64,000 nt of DNA, taken from positions 186,001-250,000 of the forward strand of contig BLJB01000005.1 in the NCBI GenBank assembly GCA_013423325.1, in the 5' to 3' direction. Positions 23,814 to 36,444 of this stretch are shown here, one piece after another. This DNA comes from Usnea hakonensis. Taxonomy: Eukaryota; Ascomycota; Lecanoromycetes; Lecanorales; Parmeliaceae. The position numbers were made by a program, and so were the translations under genes. A model generated the notes under the pieces. That model saw nothing but the letters and a program-made list of their open reading frames with translations. It was not told the origin of the DNA and did not search any database. How positions within the stretch are numbered: position 1 is the stretch's first letter; the number at the start of each line of letters is the position of its first letter.

Positions 23814-25839
23814 CTAGTTCTGAATCAGGAAATCATTCAACCAAGAGTCATCATCACCTGGCACGAAATCCGCAAGATTGACCGAAAGCAGTCCATTTCC
23901 TTCAAAGCCGACTTCTTCCAAGCTATGGTAAGCTGATCTAGTGTTTATTCCGTCGTCTGGGGACCTCGCATTCTGTGGAGGATGAAGGACTGTTCTTGCC
24001 ACGCTTTTCACTTGTCTTAACAAGATGTTGGCCATTTCCCATATCTCGCTTAGCTTGTTGAGTGCTCCTACGCTCATCTGTATTTGCTGCTGCATGAGCG
24101 ATCGTTTCTGACTAAACTCGGCCACGCCATAAGCGCTGATATGGACGATAGCTTGCAAGGCCACAGCGCAGACAAAGAAAGGAGTTCGCGATTTTAGAGA
24201 AGACGGTGCACTGATCATTTGGCATATTCCGTCGGCTGCATCCACGGTCTTCTTCGTGTGGTGCAGGAGAGACTCGGATTGCAAGGTCGCAGCATTTGGC
24301 ACGCACGAAATTTGATGGATAAGCCCAGATGCGGCTAGTATGGATCGCGGTCTGTGTAGGTATATATTGCTGCTGCAAACCTGTGAGTACTGTCTCAGGA
24401 ATCATGAGATGCAATGCCTACGCGTGGATCATCATATGAGTCTGAAAGAGGAGGTCGTTGATGGATCCATCTCTATTCACAAAACTTTGCATATGCTTCG
24501 GAAGATGCAGGACTAGATTTTCTAGTACCAGCTCCACTTCTGTGTGCAATGGTAGTGCCTCTAAAGATGGGGTGATTGAGATAGGAATTATTCCACTCAG
24601 AGCCCGAGCAGCAGCAATGCGATAGGAAAATGATGAGTATTCAATCTCGTCTTCAGCGAAGAAGCGACTATTGAAATCTGCCAAACTTCTTGGGCAAGGT
24701 CGGACCTGAAAATACCAGGTCAGCAGGCAGACACAGAGGGGCCATCACATATTCCTACATTGCTGTTCCCATGATTTGCCTCCTCACACGGTAGTAGCAC
24801 ATGTGATTCTACACCCTTCAGCCACATATTACATGTCTGGTTCAAGCCTGCGAACATTATATCGAGGATGTAAAGCTCCCACCACGTACGACGCCAGCTC
24901 TCTGCCACTGCTTGGCTTTCCTTGCCTTGGCTAGTATCCAAGTCGTACTTATGCAATCCAATAGCAAGTGCTATATCAATAGCTGTGTGCAGGAAGTCTT
25001 GGGCTTGCGTGGGATTATTGGACATGTGCGATGTTATTGCTAGAAGAATGAGCGACTGCACTGCAAAAACATTCTGGGGGCAACTATGCATTCCCTGCGG
25101 GAAAGACATTTGTTGTCCTTGATGATTCTCTGCGCAAGCATAGAGGGATCCAATGTAATTGATGGATTGGACAAGGCTGGTTCCTTCGCTACCTTTCAGA
25201 TAATCTTCGATGTCTCTGCTGGATGGCAAAAAAGGATGAGAAGGCCAGAAGGAAGAATAAAAAATTGAAACATAAAGAGGATGTATGGATGGTCGCTCTT
25301 CGAGGCCGTGGCTCTTGTAAACTTGTGGTTGGAAAGAAACGACGGCTAGATCCTCGAAATGGGGATCGGTCATTTCAACATTTGCCTCCAAACCCTCCAC
25401 AGGAGCGAGGTCGGCTGCAATCCTCGGCTGAATACCGGGACTTTCGCCTCTATGAGCAGGCAGTGATGCCTCGGATGGAGCTGCTTAAGAATGTTAGTAC
25501 GAGCAAAACGTCGACCGTGTAGGCGATTAACGAGCAGTACTGACGATTTAGGTGCACATCAAGATCCTTTATGGTGCTCTTTGACGCCGTTGTCCTGTCC
25601 TCGGAGAGTTTTGCTTTCTTAGGATGCAAGTGTGCGACCGATCGGCCACGACGAGAGGGGACATAGCTGCATGATCGTTTCATTTTCTTGCAACGACCGC
25701 AGATCGGTTGGGTTCCATCACAGCTTTGGTGTTTTGATCTGCAGGCATGACAAGCGGCAACGATAGGAAGCGCGCGATCCAGGGAGATATATCTCGAGTT
25801 CTGCATGCCGCTTTGGGCCGGGGACGCATGAGTCTCCAT
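23814..25839 (-). CDS. Zn2Cys6 transcription factor with fungal-specific regulatory domain
   Basis: Four exons (25839-25541, 25449-24759, 24705-24422, 24369-23814) encode 609 residues. The N-terminal binuclear zinc cluster reads C-x2-C-x6-C-x6-C-x2-C-x6-C (CHACRSKHQSC...CGRC...C), followed by a basic segment (RRGRSVAHLHPKKAK). The middle region has landmarks of the fungal_trans domain: LYVSIFYSSFWPSHPFLP, AIDIALAIGLHK, SWRRTWWELYILDIMF and IYLHRPRS. The C-terminus is acidic with an aromatic-Leu end (DDDSWLNDFLIQN) that could activate. It acts in the nucleus on CGG-type half sites. Its start faces the start of the ABCG transporter across 726 bp, an arrangement that often signals a local regulator, though no target is proven. 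Confidence 0.9.
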
Positions 25840-26565
25840 CACAAAGAGGGTTTCATATCATTTGTAGAGGCGAAACGAAGGGATGAACATCTCATCAGAT
25901 CTTCAAGATCCGCACGAGGGAGACAGCGTTTCACGAGAACTATGCTTGCACTGGTAATTACCTTGATGGTCTTGATTGATTGAAGAGGAACGCTCCAGAA
26001 CGCTTGACTAGACCTATTTCCGCAGTCACCGAAGTCATTTAGCATGTTCAAAAGAAAGGCAATATCTCGGCACAAACACTTGATTCACCCACCACCTGAC
26101 TTCGAAGAATAACTTACAGATATAAGGCCTTCTTGGACCTCGACATTAGGCTTTCAAAGTAATCTTAGTCTTCCGAGTTAAAAATCAATAGGTTTTTGGT
26201 GTATTGTATCCAATGTTGGTAGATTTTACATACCAAGTCAGGTGGTGGGTGAATGAAGTGTTTGTGCCAAGATATCTCATTTTTGTTGAACATGCTAAAT
26301 GTAGCCCTAACCCACTAGAGTCAAAATTCAACAGGGTCTTCTTTCCCGGCTGATTCTGCCAAGCCCGTTCCCGAGTTTGCTTCTTTGTACCTATTCTTTT
26401 AAGGGAAGGGGAAAGTGCCCCCCTTCTAGGCAATCGCCAAGTTTTCTGGCACCTTCGGAGTACGATGTGGATCTTCTTTCTTTCACTTCATCTGCTCTAT
26501 AAATCCACAGAGTCGAGCCAATTCTTCCAGACGTCACTCATAAACCTGAAAAATTTCCAGTAACC
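25840..26565. promoter_or_regulatory. Divergent promoter region between the Zn2Cys6 factor and the ABCG transporter
   Basis: This 726-bp interval carries both start-proximal regions. A TATAAAT box lies at 26498-26504, about 65 bp before the transporter ATG. CGG/CCG triplets, the half sites of Zn2Cys6 proteins, occur in it (for example near 26349 and 26455), but I see no clear paired site. Confidence 0.5.
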
Positions 26566-28562
26566 ATGTCAGGATCTGAGACTTCTGCCCATGATCTGGA
26601 ACATGGCGTGGCTTCAGAACCCCTCTACAACTCGACCATCAAAAATCTCTCTTGGCATGGTATCACCGTCACGGTTAGTGACAGAAAGACCAAAGCGCCC
26701 AAACAATTGCTGGACGATGTGAATGGTGAGGTTAAAGCTGGTGAGACTTGACCTCAAATATACCCTTGCTTATACGCACATCTTGGCTGATCAACGTAGG
26801 CGAGCTGCTCGCTCTCATGGGTCCTTCGGGCTCAGGCAAGACAACGCTCCTCAATACACTAGCGCGTAGGAACCCCGGCTCAGGCAGCACTGTCGGAACC
26901 GTGTTCACCAATGGCACGCATCTACCTTCGGCAGCCTTTCGCGAGATAACGTCTTACGTCGAGCAAGAGGACTCTCTAATTGGCTCTCTCACCGTTCGCG
27001 AAACCGTCGATTTTTCCGCCCGCCTCTCGCTAGCCAGCTCAATTACCAAATCCGAACGCTTAGCCCGCGTTGATAACCTTCTTAACGCATTTGGCCTAAC
27101 TGACCAGGCTCACTCCTTGATCGGTACTCCCCTGCGCAAGGGCATCAGTGGAGGACAAAAGCGCCGGGCCAGCGTTGCCGCTCAGATCATCACAGAGCCC
27201 AAGATTCTGTTCCTCGACGAACCAACGAGTGGACTCGACTCCTCTGCCAGCTATGAGATCATATCCCATCTGCGCAGTGTAGGCCGACGGTACAACATCT
27301 TGATCGTAGCAAGCATTCATCAACCGTCTACGTCAACGTTTAGGCTTTTCGATAAGTTGCTGCTTCTCTCGCAAGGGAAAACGTGCTATTTTGGACCTTT
27401 GTCAAATGTCACGTCTTACTTTGAATCCGCTGGGTTTCCGGTCCCCCCACATACTAATCCAGCCGAACATCTCCTGGATATTACGAACAACGACTTTGCC
27501 ATTGATCGAGAGCAGGCGGGACGGGAATTGGACAAAATACACGCAACTTGGCAACAGCAGGAACATACCGTTTCTTTTACCTCAAATGAAGGGAAAGATC
27601 AACACGTTTCCGCGATACTCGATGATCGATCTGGTCGTCCAAACATGTTCACCGTCATCTCCGCCCTCCTCTCGAGAATGTTCATCAAAAGCTACCGCGA
27701 CGTCGTGGCCTATGGCATTCGCATCGCAATGTACATGGGCCTCGCCATCATGATGGGCACAGTCTGGCTCCGACTTCCGACCACACAGGACTCTATCCAA
27801 CCCTTCATCAACGCCATTTTCTTCGGCTCGGCCTTCATGTCCTTCATGGCCGTAGCATACGTCCCTGCTTTCCTCGAAGACCGCGCTACTTTCGCTAAGG
27901 ATCGTGCCAACGGTCTCTACGGCGCCTTACCCTTTCTGGTCGCAAACTTCATCATCGGACTACCTTATCTCTTCCTCATAGCCGTCCTCTTCTCGGTAAT
28001 CGCGTACTGGCTTTCCAATTTCCGCCCGAGCGGTGACGCTTTCATGCTGTGGATCATGTGGCTCTTTTTGGACCTGTTGGCGGCCGAATCCCTTGTCGTG
28101 CTGGTATCTTCAATCTTCCCTATCTTCGTAGTCGCGCTTGCCATTGTAGCTTTTGCAAACGGTCTCTGGATGAGTGTAGGTGGCTTCTTGGTGAGCCCGA
28201 CTATCCTGAATGTCTTCTGGAAATACGTCTTTCACTACATCGACTATCAGGTAAGCGCATCCTAACTGCCTAATGCTCAATGGGTATTGACTCGCTTGCT
28301 AAAACTCGTCACCGGCTACTAGACCTACGTTTTCCAAGGCATGATGGTCAACGAATTCTCTCACCGAAGCTATACCTGTGGCCCCAATTGCCAATGCATG
28401 TACGAAACTCAGCTAGCGCCGCAGTGCCAGATTGCCGGGACCGGTGTGTTGGAGACGTACGGCTACGCGACGGGCAGAACGGGGAAGTGGGTTGGTATTT
28501 TGATTGGCATCATTGTCGGCTATAGAGTATTGGGGTGGCTAGCGTTGCATTTTCGGTCATGA
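26566..28562 (+). CDS. ABC transporter, ABCG (White/Scarlet) half-size type
   Basis: Three exons (26566-26740, 26800-28250, 28323-28562) encode 621 residues. The nucleotide-binding domain comes first: Walker A GPSGSGKTT, Q-loop region YVEQEDSLIGSLTVRE, signature ISGGQKRR, Walker B ILFLDEPTSGLD and H-switch SIHQPS. About six membrane helices follow (from about residue 345) with the ABCG end segment TYVFQGMMVNEF. An extracellular Cys-rich loop comes next (YTCGPNCQCMYETQLAPQC) before the last helix. Half transporters of this class work as dimers and export lipids, pigments or small hydrophobic compounds. The substrate cannot be read here. Introns are 59 and 72 nt. The divergent Zn2Cys6 gene is the obvious candidate regulator. 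Confidence 0.93.
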
Positions 28563-30057
28563 GTGCCACGTAGATGATTCGGCAACGGTGACATTCGGCT
28601 GAGCGGCAAGAACAGAATTTCGTAGGAGGGGGAACCAATGTTTTAGACGAGATTTCGTGAGCCTCACAGTAAGCAGACCTCTAGAGTCTACAGTCTAATA
28701 AGTTATACCGGAATACTTAGGTGCAGGACCCATTGGTCGATGGTTGTTCAATCCTACAGAAAACAGACATGGCAGCGGAGGAAGTTGGCTGGCAAGGATG
28801 TTACCTTCGCGCTGATCGACAAGATGCGTCTGCAGGTCTATTATCAATCAATAATGTACAATAGATATTAAGTCCCAAGCATATCCGTCAGCAGTCACTC
28901 AATAGTGTAAGGACCGAGCTGCGATAACAATCACGGAGGTAGAGACGAGTATTAGCCAAAGAAGCACATCCTGCGAGACGGCTACAATCCCCCGGAAAAT
29001 CAGTCCCAACTGGGTCAATCGCATACGGCGTGGGGAATATTCTCCGAAGAAGGCTGAAATTGTTGAGCAATAGACAGCTGAACTTGCGATCTGCACTGCC
29101 TGAAAGTAGCGTGTAGACGTGGGTGATGTCTGACCGGAATTTTGGCGCTTTTCCCAACGTCACACGAATGGGGATACGGAGGACTCACGCAAATTCTCAT
29201 CCCAAAATGACACTTCTGAGCTGAATAACGTACGGACATATGAAATATCCTAATCTTGTTACCTATTTGAGCTGAGATATGAGGGAGCGACCAATTCGTC
29301 AACCGATCACCTATCTACGGTATTTGGATATGCACACCCGTCTGCCTGTAGTAAGGAGCTGTAGTAGAAAAAGCTTCCCACGTGCATCAGGGAAAGCTCA
29401 GCCTTAGACCTAAGACAGATTGGCGCTGGTTGGAATCTACTTCATAGGCGAATGAGCGGTGTGTCCGCCGTGTAACTCAACAGCCTTCTCTGGCGATACT
29501 ATCGAGTGACAGTTTTTCATTGGTCTCATCGTGAAGGCAGCCTGACAAAATAGGTCAGCTTAGGACATCATTGTCTGCTTTGCTCGTCCAAAGCTGACAT
29601 AGCATGTCAGGGTCCTTCCACAATGGGAGCAACACCATGTCTGACATCGGTGCCCGCACCTTGTCTGACATCGGTGCCCGAGGGTTGATAAGCAGGTGTA
29701 CCATCACCCCGAAAGAATCCACCAAGCATCACCACGGACTCGACGCCGTGTGGAGGACTTTCCACAGTTGCTTTCCAGTTCTAGACTCATTGGAGTGTTT
29801 TGTGGCGCTGCGAATGGGAACCCAATTTGTGGGTTGATAAGGAGAGTCGGTGTGTATTTCCTGAAGCCACAATTTCATTGATGAGCTGGGTCCTAGTACT
29901 TAACCTCTAGCTGCCTGCTATACATTCATTTATTCTATGCCATCATTACCTGAGAAATCATTTGCCTCATTAGGGAACATACAGGATCTGAGCTTCATGC
30001 CTGTGAGAGACTGTCTTGTGTAATTGTTGAAGCGCGATTGTGTAGTAGAAAGCCACA
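28563..30057. other. Intergenic, with a two-copy 24-bp tandem repeat
   Basis: No gene is supported. The stretch holds the tandem repeat at 29633-29680 and short GACATAGCATGTCAG-type palindromic words just before it. Confidence 0.4.
29633..29680. repeat. Two-copy 24-bp tandem repeat
   Basis: Units 29633-29656 and 29657-29680 differ at a single base within CACC(A/T)TGTCTGACATCGG plus TGCCCG. They are adjacent, in direct orientation and non-coding. The unit length equals that of the purine repeat at 9682, but the sequences are unrelated. Confidence 0.75.
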
Positions 30058-31734
30058 ATGTGGCTGCAGAATTGGAAAGATAGGCGAGAGTTCAGGAAGA
30101 GAGACAACAGCAAAGATAGCTGTCCTTACCCCAGATCGATCAAATCCATTAGGAGAGTGGATTACCCTCTTCTCGAAGGTGTGCTACTAACAATGCCGTA
30201 TGCTTGATACCCAATCTGACAGTCGGCTTTAGAAACCACCTATCTCGATCATGCGGGAACAACTCCCTATCCAAGGTCTCTGATGGAGGAATTTGAGAGA
30301 GAAATGAACTCTCACCTCTTCGGCAATCCTCATTCAAATTCCCCTTCATCAATGCACTCGACGGAGAGCGTGGAGACTGGGAGGCTCCAGGCGCTGAGAT
30401 TCTTCAAGGCAGATCCAGAACACTTCGACTTGATCTTCGTTGCAAATGCAACGGCTGCTATCAAAATGGTGGTGGATTGCCTTTCGGACTGTCACCGAAA
30501 TGAAGATGGTCATATCTTACAGGGGTTCCGGTATGGATACCACGCTGACTCTCATACCTCTCTGGTTGGTCCCAGAGAGGTATCCAGGGCACCTGCAAGG
30601 TGCTTCGAATCAGACGAAGAAGTGGAGAAGTGGTTGCATTCACGGGAATCGCAACCTGAATCGCATGCACCAGTCAACGGAGAGGCACTGGAACTGTTTG
30701 CCTATCCGGCACAAAGCAACATGAATGGGCGACGTCTACCGCTAAATTGGCCTGCCCGGTTGCGATCAACCTCAAGATTAGGTCTTGAGGCGTACAGCCT
30801 TCTAGACACTGCCGCTTACGTAGCGACCTCCCAGTTGGATCTCAGTAATCCAAATACAGCGCCAGATTTCACAGCCCTGAGCTTCTATAAAATCTTCGGA
30901 TTTCCGGATCTCGGAGCATTGATTGTCAGGAAAGCGGCAGGACATGTTTTGACACAGAGGCGATATTTTGGCGGTGGAACCGTGGACATGGTCATCAACG
31001 GTAAGACGGGCGGACCTCTCGAAGACATGTGGCATGCGAGTAAGGGTTTATCGCTGCATGAAATGTTGGAGGATGGGACCCCGGCTTTTCACAGCATAGC
31101 CGCACTGAACTCCGCGTTCAAGGTGCATCGAATGCTATTCGGGTCGATGACCAATGTAGCCAAGCACACGCGCACTCTCATCAAAACTTTATATGATACC
31201 ATGTCAGCTCTTTCTCATGCAGACGGTCTTGCGCTATGCGACATATACAAGGACGATTCCTCGCGGTACGGCGACTCCAAAACTCAAGGTCCAACGATCG
31301 CTTTCAACGTCCGCGACAGCAAGGGTAATTGGATCGGTAAATCAGAATTCGAGAGACTGGCGATTTCAAATAACATCCAGATCCGTACCGGCGGAGTATG
31401 CAACCCAGGCGGTATCGCCTGTGCTCTCCAACTCTCTCCATCCGAAATGCGAAATAACTTTCGAGAAGGTGTGCGTTGCGGTAACGACTTGGATGAGATC
31501 AACGGCAAGCCGACGGGTATTGTCCGCGTGAGCTTGGGCGCAATGAGCAGTGCGAGAGACGTGGATACGTTTCTGCGCTTTCTGCGAACCTTTGTCAACA
31601 CGTGCAGAGAGGATGCGAGACCTTTGCACCCTCGTAAAGACGCATTTGAATGGCGCACGACCAAGGCAAGAGAGGAGGAAGGTGCTTACGCTTCGTTCGT
31701 TTTCAAGGTTGATGAAAAGGGTGCGACGTCGTAG
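30058..31734 (+). CDS. PLP-dependent class V aminotransferase-like protein related to the N-terminal half of Mo-cofactor sulfurase
   Basis: Two exons (30058-30178 and 30233-31734) encode 540 residues. The start ATG and first exon were found by extending the frame before TYLDHAGTTPYP, the family opening motif. Further landmarks are HLFGNPHSNS, FVANATAAIKMV, FAYPAQSNMNGRR, LLDTAAYVATS, the PLP-binding lysine in LSFYKIFGFPDLGA (Lys260) and RTGGVCNPGG, whose Cys430 sits where the persulfide cysteine of sulfurases lies. Mo-cofactor sulfurase (hxB/MOCOS) activates xanthine dehydrogenase and aldehyde oxidase. This protein ends after the desulfurase-like domain and lacks the C-terminal MOSC domain. 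It is therefore either a stand-alone cysteine desulfurase-like enzyme or a shortened paralogue. The frame is intact, which suggests it is functional. Confidence 0.85.
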
Positions 31735-33206
31735 ACGGGATCTAGAAGGGTGAGACACCACTGGCATAGTTCTGACTACAGTGCACCTGAGCTGAAGTCA
31801 TATGGAATAGAATGTGGTATGGAATTGGTGCTGGCAGTGGATTAGTATGTGCGTCTTTTCACCAAAGACTAGATTTCAATGATTTAAGGCCGATAAAAAT
31901 TCTACTTCCTCCGTATCTTCAAGCATTTCCATTCAGCTAATAAGAAAACTTTTTTTCTCAGATATTACTACCTCCAATTCGTTACGTCTCGGAGTAGCTC
32001 TCGAAGTGGCGCTAGGTAGGGAACTTATGAAGTGCGGTCGCGAAGGCTAATCAAGTATCGCTCGGGTCTGTAACATCGATCTTAACGGCGTCATAATTGT
32101 TTAGAGTAGTGCGTTCGAAGGAGGAGATCCCTGCTTTACGCGCCATAGCGACTGTAATGTCGCCCATACGGAGGACTTTTTGCACAAGATATCATGAACT
32201 ATACGCATGTTCCTATCTAACGCACTTTTCGGCACAACTGAACCGCAATATATCGAACAGAAAGTTCATACGTCCAGAATTCATATGTACCAAAGTTTCC
32301 TATTGGTCCCAGGCCTAAATTAGGTCATACGGTCTTCGCATATGGACGTTTCTAAGCGGGAGCTCTCAGGACTACCTACGAAGCTGAGTATTGCTCAATT
32401 GGAAGTCTCTCTATACAAAATAGCTAATAGTTAGGAGTGAAATCCCATACTACTCGTCCTCCTTAGAATCTCTATGTCAAAGCACTAGTAAAGCTGGGAA
32501 CTTGCCAGCTTATACACCCAGGCGTCCTCTCCTGACCAGTCATCAAACATGACTGGATTAATTTCTATGTGCAAAGTAGACTAACAATTTTATAGAGGTG
32601 ACCGCATGACTATACATTCGCAGATCTCCCAGAGTATCTGCATACTGCCATTGACACTCATTCACTTGAATGCGAAAGAGACTAGCTGCATCGAAGGAAT
32701 CCCTAGCTCGTATCCCGGGCTGGCTCCGTCGTGATATATACTCAATTACCCGGATACAACGAACTCTCTGATTCGACAAGAGACTCATACGATTGATACT
32801 GTACAGTCAGCTCCCTCTCTCTTAACCAGTACCAAGCACTGCTAATGTGAAGACGAGTATGAGCAAACGCGAATATAGCTGATGGGCACAATCAGCGACG
32901 CGGTTCACACCTTATGCAAGGCTTATCGCCCATCCCCAAACCCAAAGACTTCTGCGGTCTGCAAACTGGGCAGACTTTCCAAGCAGGTTATTCACCAGCA
33001 GAGTTGCACCAGTCCCTCTAACACTCGAGTATGGAGCTGGGAATTGACCCAAAGCGACCACTGCCTTCATGTTCGAAGACAAAGCCTAGTCCACCCCTAC
33101 TACTATCAGATGCAGAAGAGAGCGATTCCAACAATGAAAGTGCCTCGGATTTGATATAGTATCAATCTCTTTCCAATTATCCATTTGACTATCTGTTGAG
33201 TGTAAC
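31735..33206. other. Gene-poor intergenic stretch
   Basis: No gene is supported. Base composition is more AT-rich with frequent stops in all frames, like the decayed region that follows. Confidence 0.4.
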
Positions 33207-34990
33207 AGCAAGGAAGCCTATGAGGACGCCGATGTGGAAACACAGCATTTCATAGAAGCTATAATCGCATACAAAGCATCCGTAGACCAAACAAAGACCC
33301 ACTGAGATCACGCCCATACCTGGGAAGAAGTACTCGAAGAGGTAAACAAAGCAGCACAATCATATAAAGACAATTCTAAAGTTTGGGGGAAACTCCGCAT
33401 GGCTTTTCGTTCAATTGGCAACAACCAGAAAGTCTTTGCAGCGTGGCTTCAATTCCTACCTACTCAGTCCCAATATTGCTCCATCATTTGTGGAGGGTTG
33501 AAATTAATATTTGGAGTCAGTCTCATGAAATTGTCAAGGCCATAACTGTCATATTCAAGGCAGGATCCCGGTTGAAAGCCCTCAGAGAAGAGGCACTCAT
33601 AGCTCTTATGCAGATACCATTTTCTTTAACAAGAATTGGGAACACACTGAAGACCTTTCGCGCATCAGCGAAGCTCCATAAATGCAGTTCAGCTCTGTAT
33701 GTGTCGATTCCGACAACTCTTGGAAACATTCTGCAATACTACCAAGATAATTCCGCAAGTCTGTCCTGCTCGGCTATGCAGATGTAAGCATAAGAAGACT
33801 GATTGAAGCTAGAACGAATAGTGAAAGCCACATTCAAACAAGATGAATACGGATCAAAACTTAGCAAGAGCATCAAAGTTATGGAATTCCATTCGCAGAG
33901 GTTCAAAGATGTGGCCGCCGAATGCGCATATCACACCCAGACCTCCACCCTTGACGAGGTCAGATTGCTTAAGTCCCAGACAAAGGCAAACAATCGGAGC
34001 ATTATGCAACAAATTGAGTGTTCGAGAAGCGAGGCAAACTTAAAGCATTTGGATACTCCCAACATTCTCAAAGGCGAGAGTGAAGCTCACCGACGGAAAA
34101 TACTGAAAGAATTTGTTCAGCTTAATATCAACCAAGCAAAAGTATGTAAGCTGTTGAAAACCAAATATATGATTACGGGGCCAAAGTTTAGAAACGATAC
34201 GCGCTTAGCTCCTCGAATCAGCGATAGTATATACTATAATAAAATCTCTCTAACGAGGCCGACAAATGATAGTCCAGCTTCTCTTTTGTCCCGATAGCCA
34301 GTCCGTTGCTGGGACTTCAACATCAGCAAGTACTAATCCCGAGCCAATAGTAAAAGGCTTCAACTTATTCAAGTACCAAGAGAACGGTCGTTTGCAACGG
34401 GGAAGCTGCTTGCTACCCTTGACTTCGAGGTAGAAGACCTACCAAAAGCTATTGACTCGAATCTGCGCTATGTATGAACACTACCATTGTTAGCTCAGGA
34501 CCGTGCAGTTACCCTTATGGAGTCGCAAAGACTACATACTTGGCTCACCAGTACACAATCGTCAGCTCTATTCGTCAATAGCAACAACTATGACGCATCG
34601 GTTCGACAATTATCAATATCTTTTGTGTGTACCAAGCTCGTGGATTCCGTCTATATCTGGGCCCCAGACATAAATCCTAGATATCCCTCGATCGTTGCGC
34701 AGGCTTTCTTCTGTGGGCACTATCAATATCTCGAAGATGCAGAGAATCGTCCGATAGGTATGATAAGAAGTCTTGTGCCGCAGCTCATCGTCATTTGCAG
34801 GCTTTGCAGAAACATTGACGTGTCTCTTATCGGATAATTGATGAATATCAACTCCTTGGACATGTGTGAGCTTCTGAGCGTTTTCTCAAATCTGATCGCG
34901 AAGCTACCGCGGAGCTTCTTGGTGCTGTGCATCATCGATGGAATCACGCTGTATGAAGACTCTCCAACTCAGTGCGAAATGGTAATATAA
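33207..34990 (+). pseudogene. Degenerate fungal STAND-type (DUF7708/NTPase-like) gene
   Basis: Pieces in shifting frames match, in order, a fungal family with an N-terminal helical domain and a P-loop NTPase-like region. They are VWGKLRMAF (33380s), the helix block IFKAGSRLKALREEALIAL, TLGNILQYYQD (33720s), VKATFKQDEYGSKLSKSI (33820s) and QDRAVTLMESQRLHTWL (34490s). SIVAQAFFCGHYQYLEDAE (34690s) and SFLVLCIIDGITLYED (34920s) follow. These blocks are separated by stops and at least three frame changes, and no start or full domain survives. Introns explain some breaks but not all. Intact relatives are thought to be signalling NTPases. The end beyond 34990 is missing, so this copy is judged truncated and non-coding. 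Confidence 0.65.
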
Positions 34991-35186
34991 GCAACCAAAA
35001 GTCTGCTGGAGTCATGGAGGTGTGCAAAATAGAAGGGTGCATGTTTAAGCTTTATTGCTGAACTTCATCATTATCATTGATCTGTCATACAAGAATTCGT
35101 ATTAAAACATTAGTATTACCTTCTCCGCTCGTGATTGAAAGCGTAGATCTCAAAAACCTTTCCTAGCCATTCTCCAGTTGCTCTAC

Positions 35187-35903
35187 TCACAACAGCATCG
35201 CTGCCACAACCATTGCTCCCACAGCGGCCCATCCACCCCCAATCGCACCATTGTGACCCTTCCCCGCGCTCCCCGTCTCTGCAGTGGCCACGCCCGCATC
35301 CACCGCCACTTTCGGCGCAGCGTGCTCCAGGCTCCACGTCACACCTTGCGTCGAAGAATTTGTATACTGGCTGATGAAAATGGCAATGCTTGTCACGCTC
35401 TCGCTGCCTTGGGTATCGGGATCTAGGAGTTGCAGCTCGCAGGGACTGTATTTCTGATAGTTTGAAAGGGGAAGGGGAAAGTCGGCGTCAGAGGCGGTGG
35501 AGGAGGTAGAGATATTGTGTGAGTAGGTTGGGAGGTGCTGAAAGTCTGGGAGGAGGTTAGCGCCTTTGATTCAAAATCGCGCTGATGGACGAGAGCAAAG
35601 AAGGAAATGAAGAACGGGGTAGACAGAGTACGCACAGATGTAGCTACTTGAATCATTTCGAGCCCAGCATTGTATTTGCAGCACGGGATTATTCTGAGAT
35701 CCATTGGCGATCCATGACACGTCGATTGTGTCTTTGTAAGATACTTGAATACCATCATCGGAATGATCTGGGTTGCTCGGGTAGGTGAGGTTGTAAGCGG
35801 GCAATGGAGAGCCGCTTTGAGAGAGTGTAGGATGGAGGCATTGGAGAAGGATCAGAATGATGATTGTCGTTGTCGTGGCGAAGGAATGGCGGGAATTGGG
35901 CAT
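35187..35903 (-). CDS. Secreted Ser/Thr-rich protein, likely GPI-anchored
   Basis: Two exons (35903-35636 and 35545-35187) encode 208 residues. A signal peptide is clear (hydrophobic TTTIIILILLQCLHPTLSQS). The body contains DTIDVSWIANGSQNNPVLQIQCW and SPCELQLLDPD, a layout like small fungal surface proteins with one immunoglobulin-like beta domain. The C-terminus is Gly/Ala-rich and ends in a hydrophobic segment with no charged tail (GGGWAAVGAMVVAAMLL), as expected for a GPI attachment signal. The 90-nt intron starts GTGCGT. The cysteine count is low (mature Cys in QCW and PCE). Function is unknown, and cell wall or membrane surface is the likely location. Confidence 0.7.
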
Positions 35904-36444
35904 CGTGGATATAAATGGTGAAGAGTCTCGGGGAGGGCAGGTGAGAGTGTTCTAAGAAGCGGAGAGACATGGTAAATCCCCTGTATCCCCCACGCGATCA
36001 ACAAGTCAAGCTTTTCGTCTGGACCCTCCATCGTATTTGTGGAGAGGTTGGGGAGGGATTGGGGAGATATCGGCGCCGCTGACTCGCTATGTAACAGGAG
36101 CTGAAATGAGGAGCGAGGATCGCCGAGGAAGACTTGTGGGCTTTGATTAGCCGGGTCCATTCATACTCTAGTAATTTCCCCTTTTCCTATTAAAATTGTA
36201 TGAGCGATCAAGCGCTGGATTCCCAAATCGGAGAATTTTGATCCAGTGGCTGTTGTGGTTGATATATATTTGTAGTACTAATGTACCTTAGTACAAAGTG
36301 CGCCCAAAATTAGAAACCGGCCCGGAGTGTCAGTCACCGCTAACTTTTCCTTGGCCCCAACTTGGCCCAACTTGACAAAAAGCAGAGTATGAAGTTATCC
36401 ATTAATCTGTCAAATATAAATAGAGGCTTATCCTTTGTAACATA
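35904..36444. other. Intergenic upstream of the secreted protein
   Basis: The stretch contains the start-proximal region of the minus-strand gene and one flank of the MULE-like element. Frames seen here are not recognisable. Confidence 0.4.
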
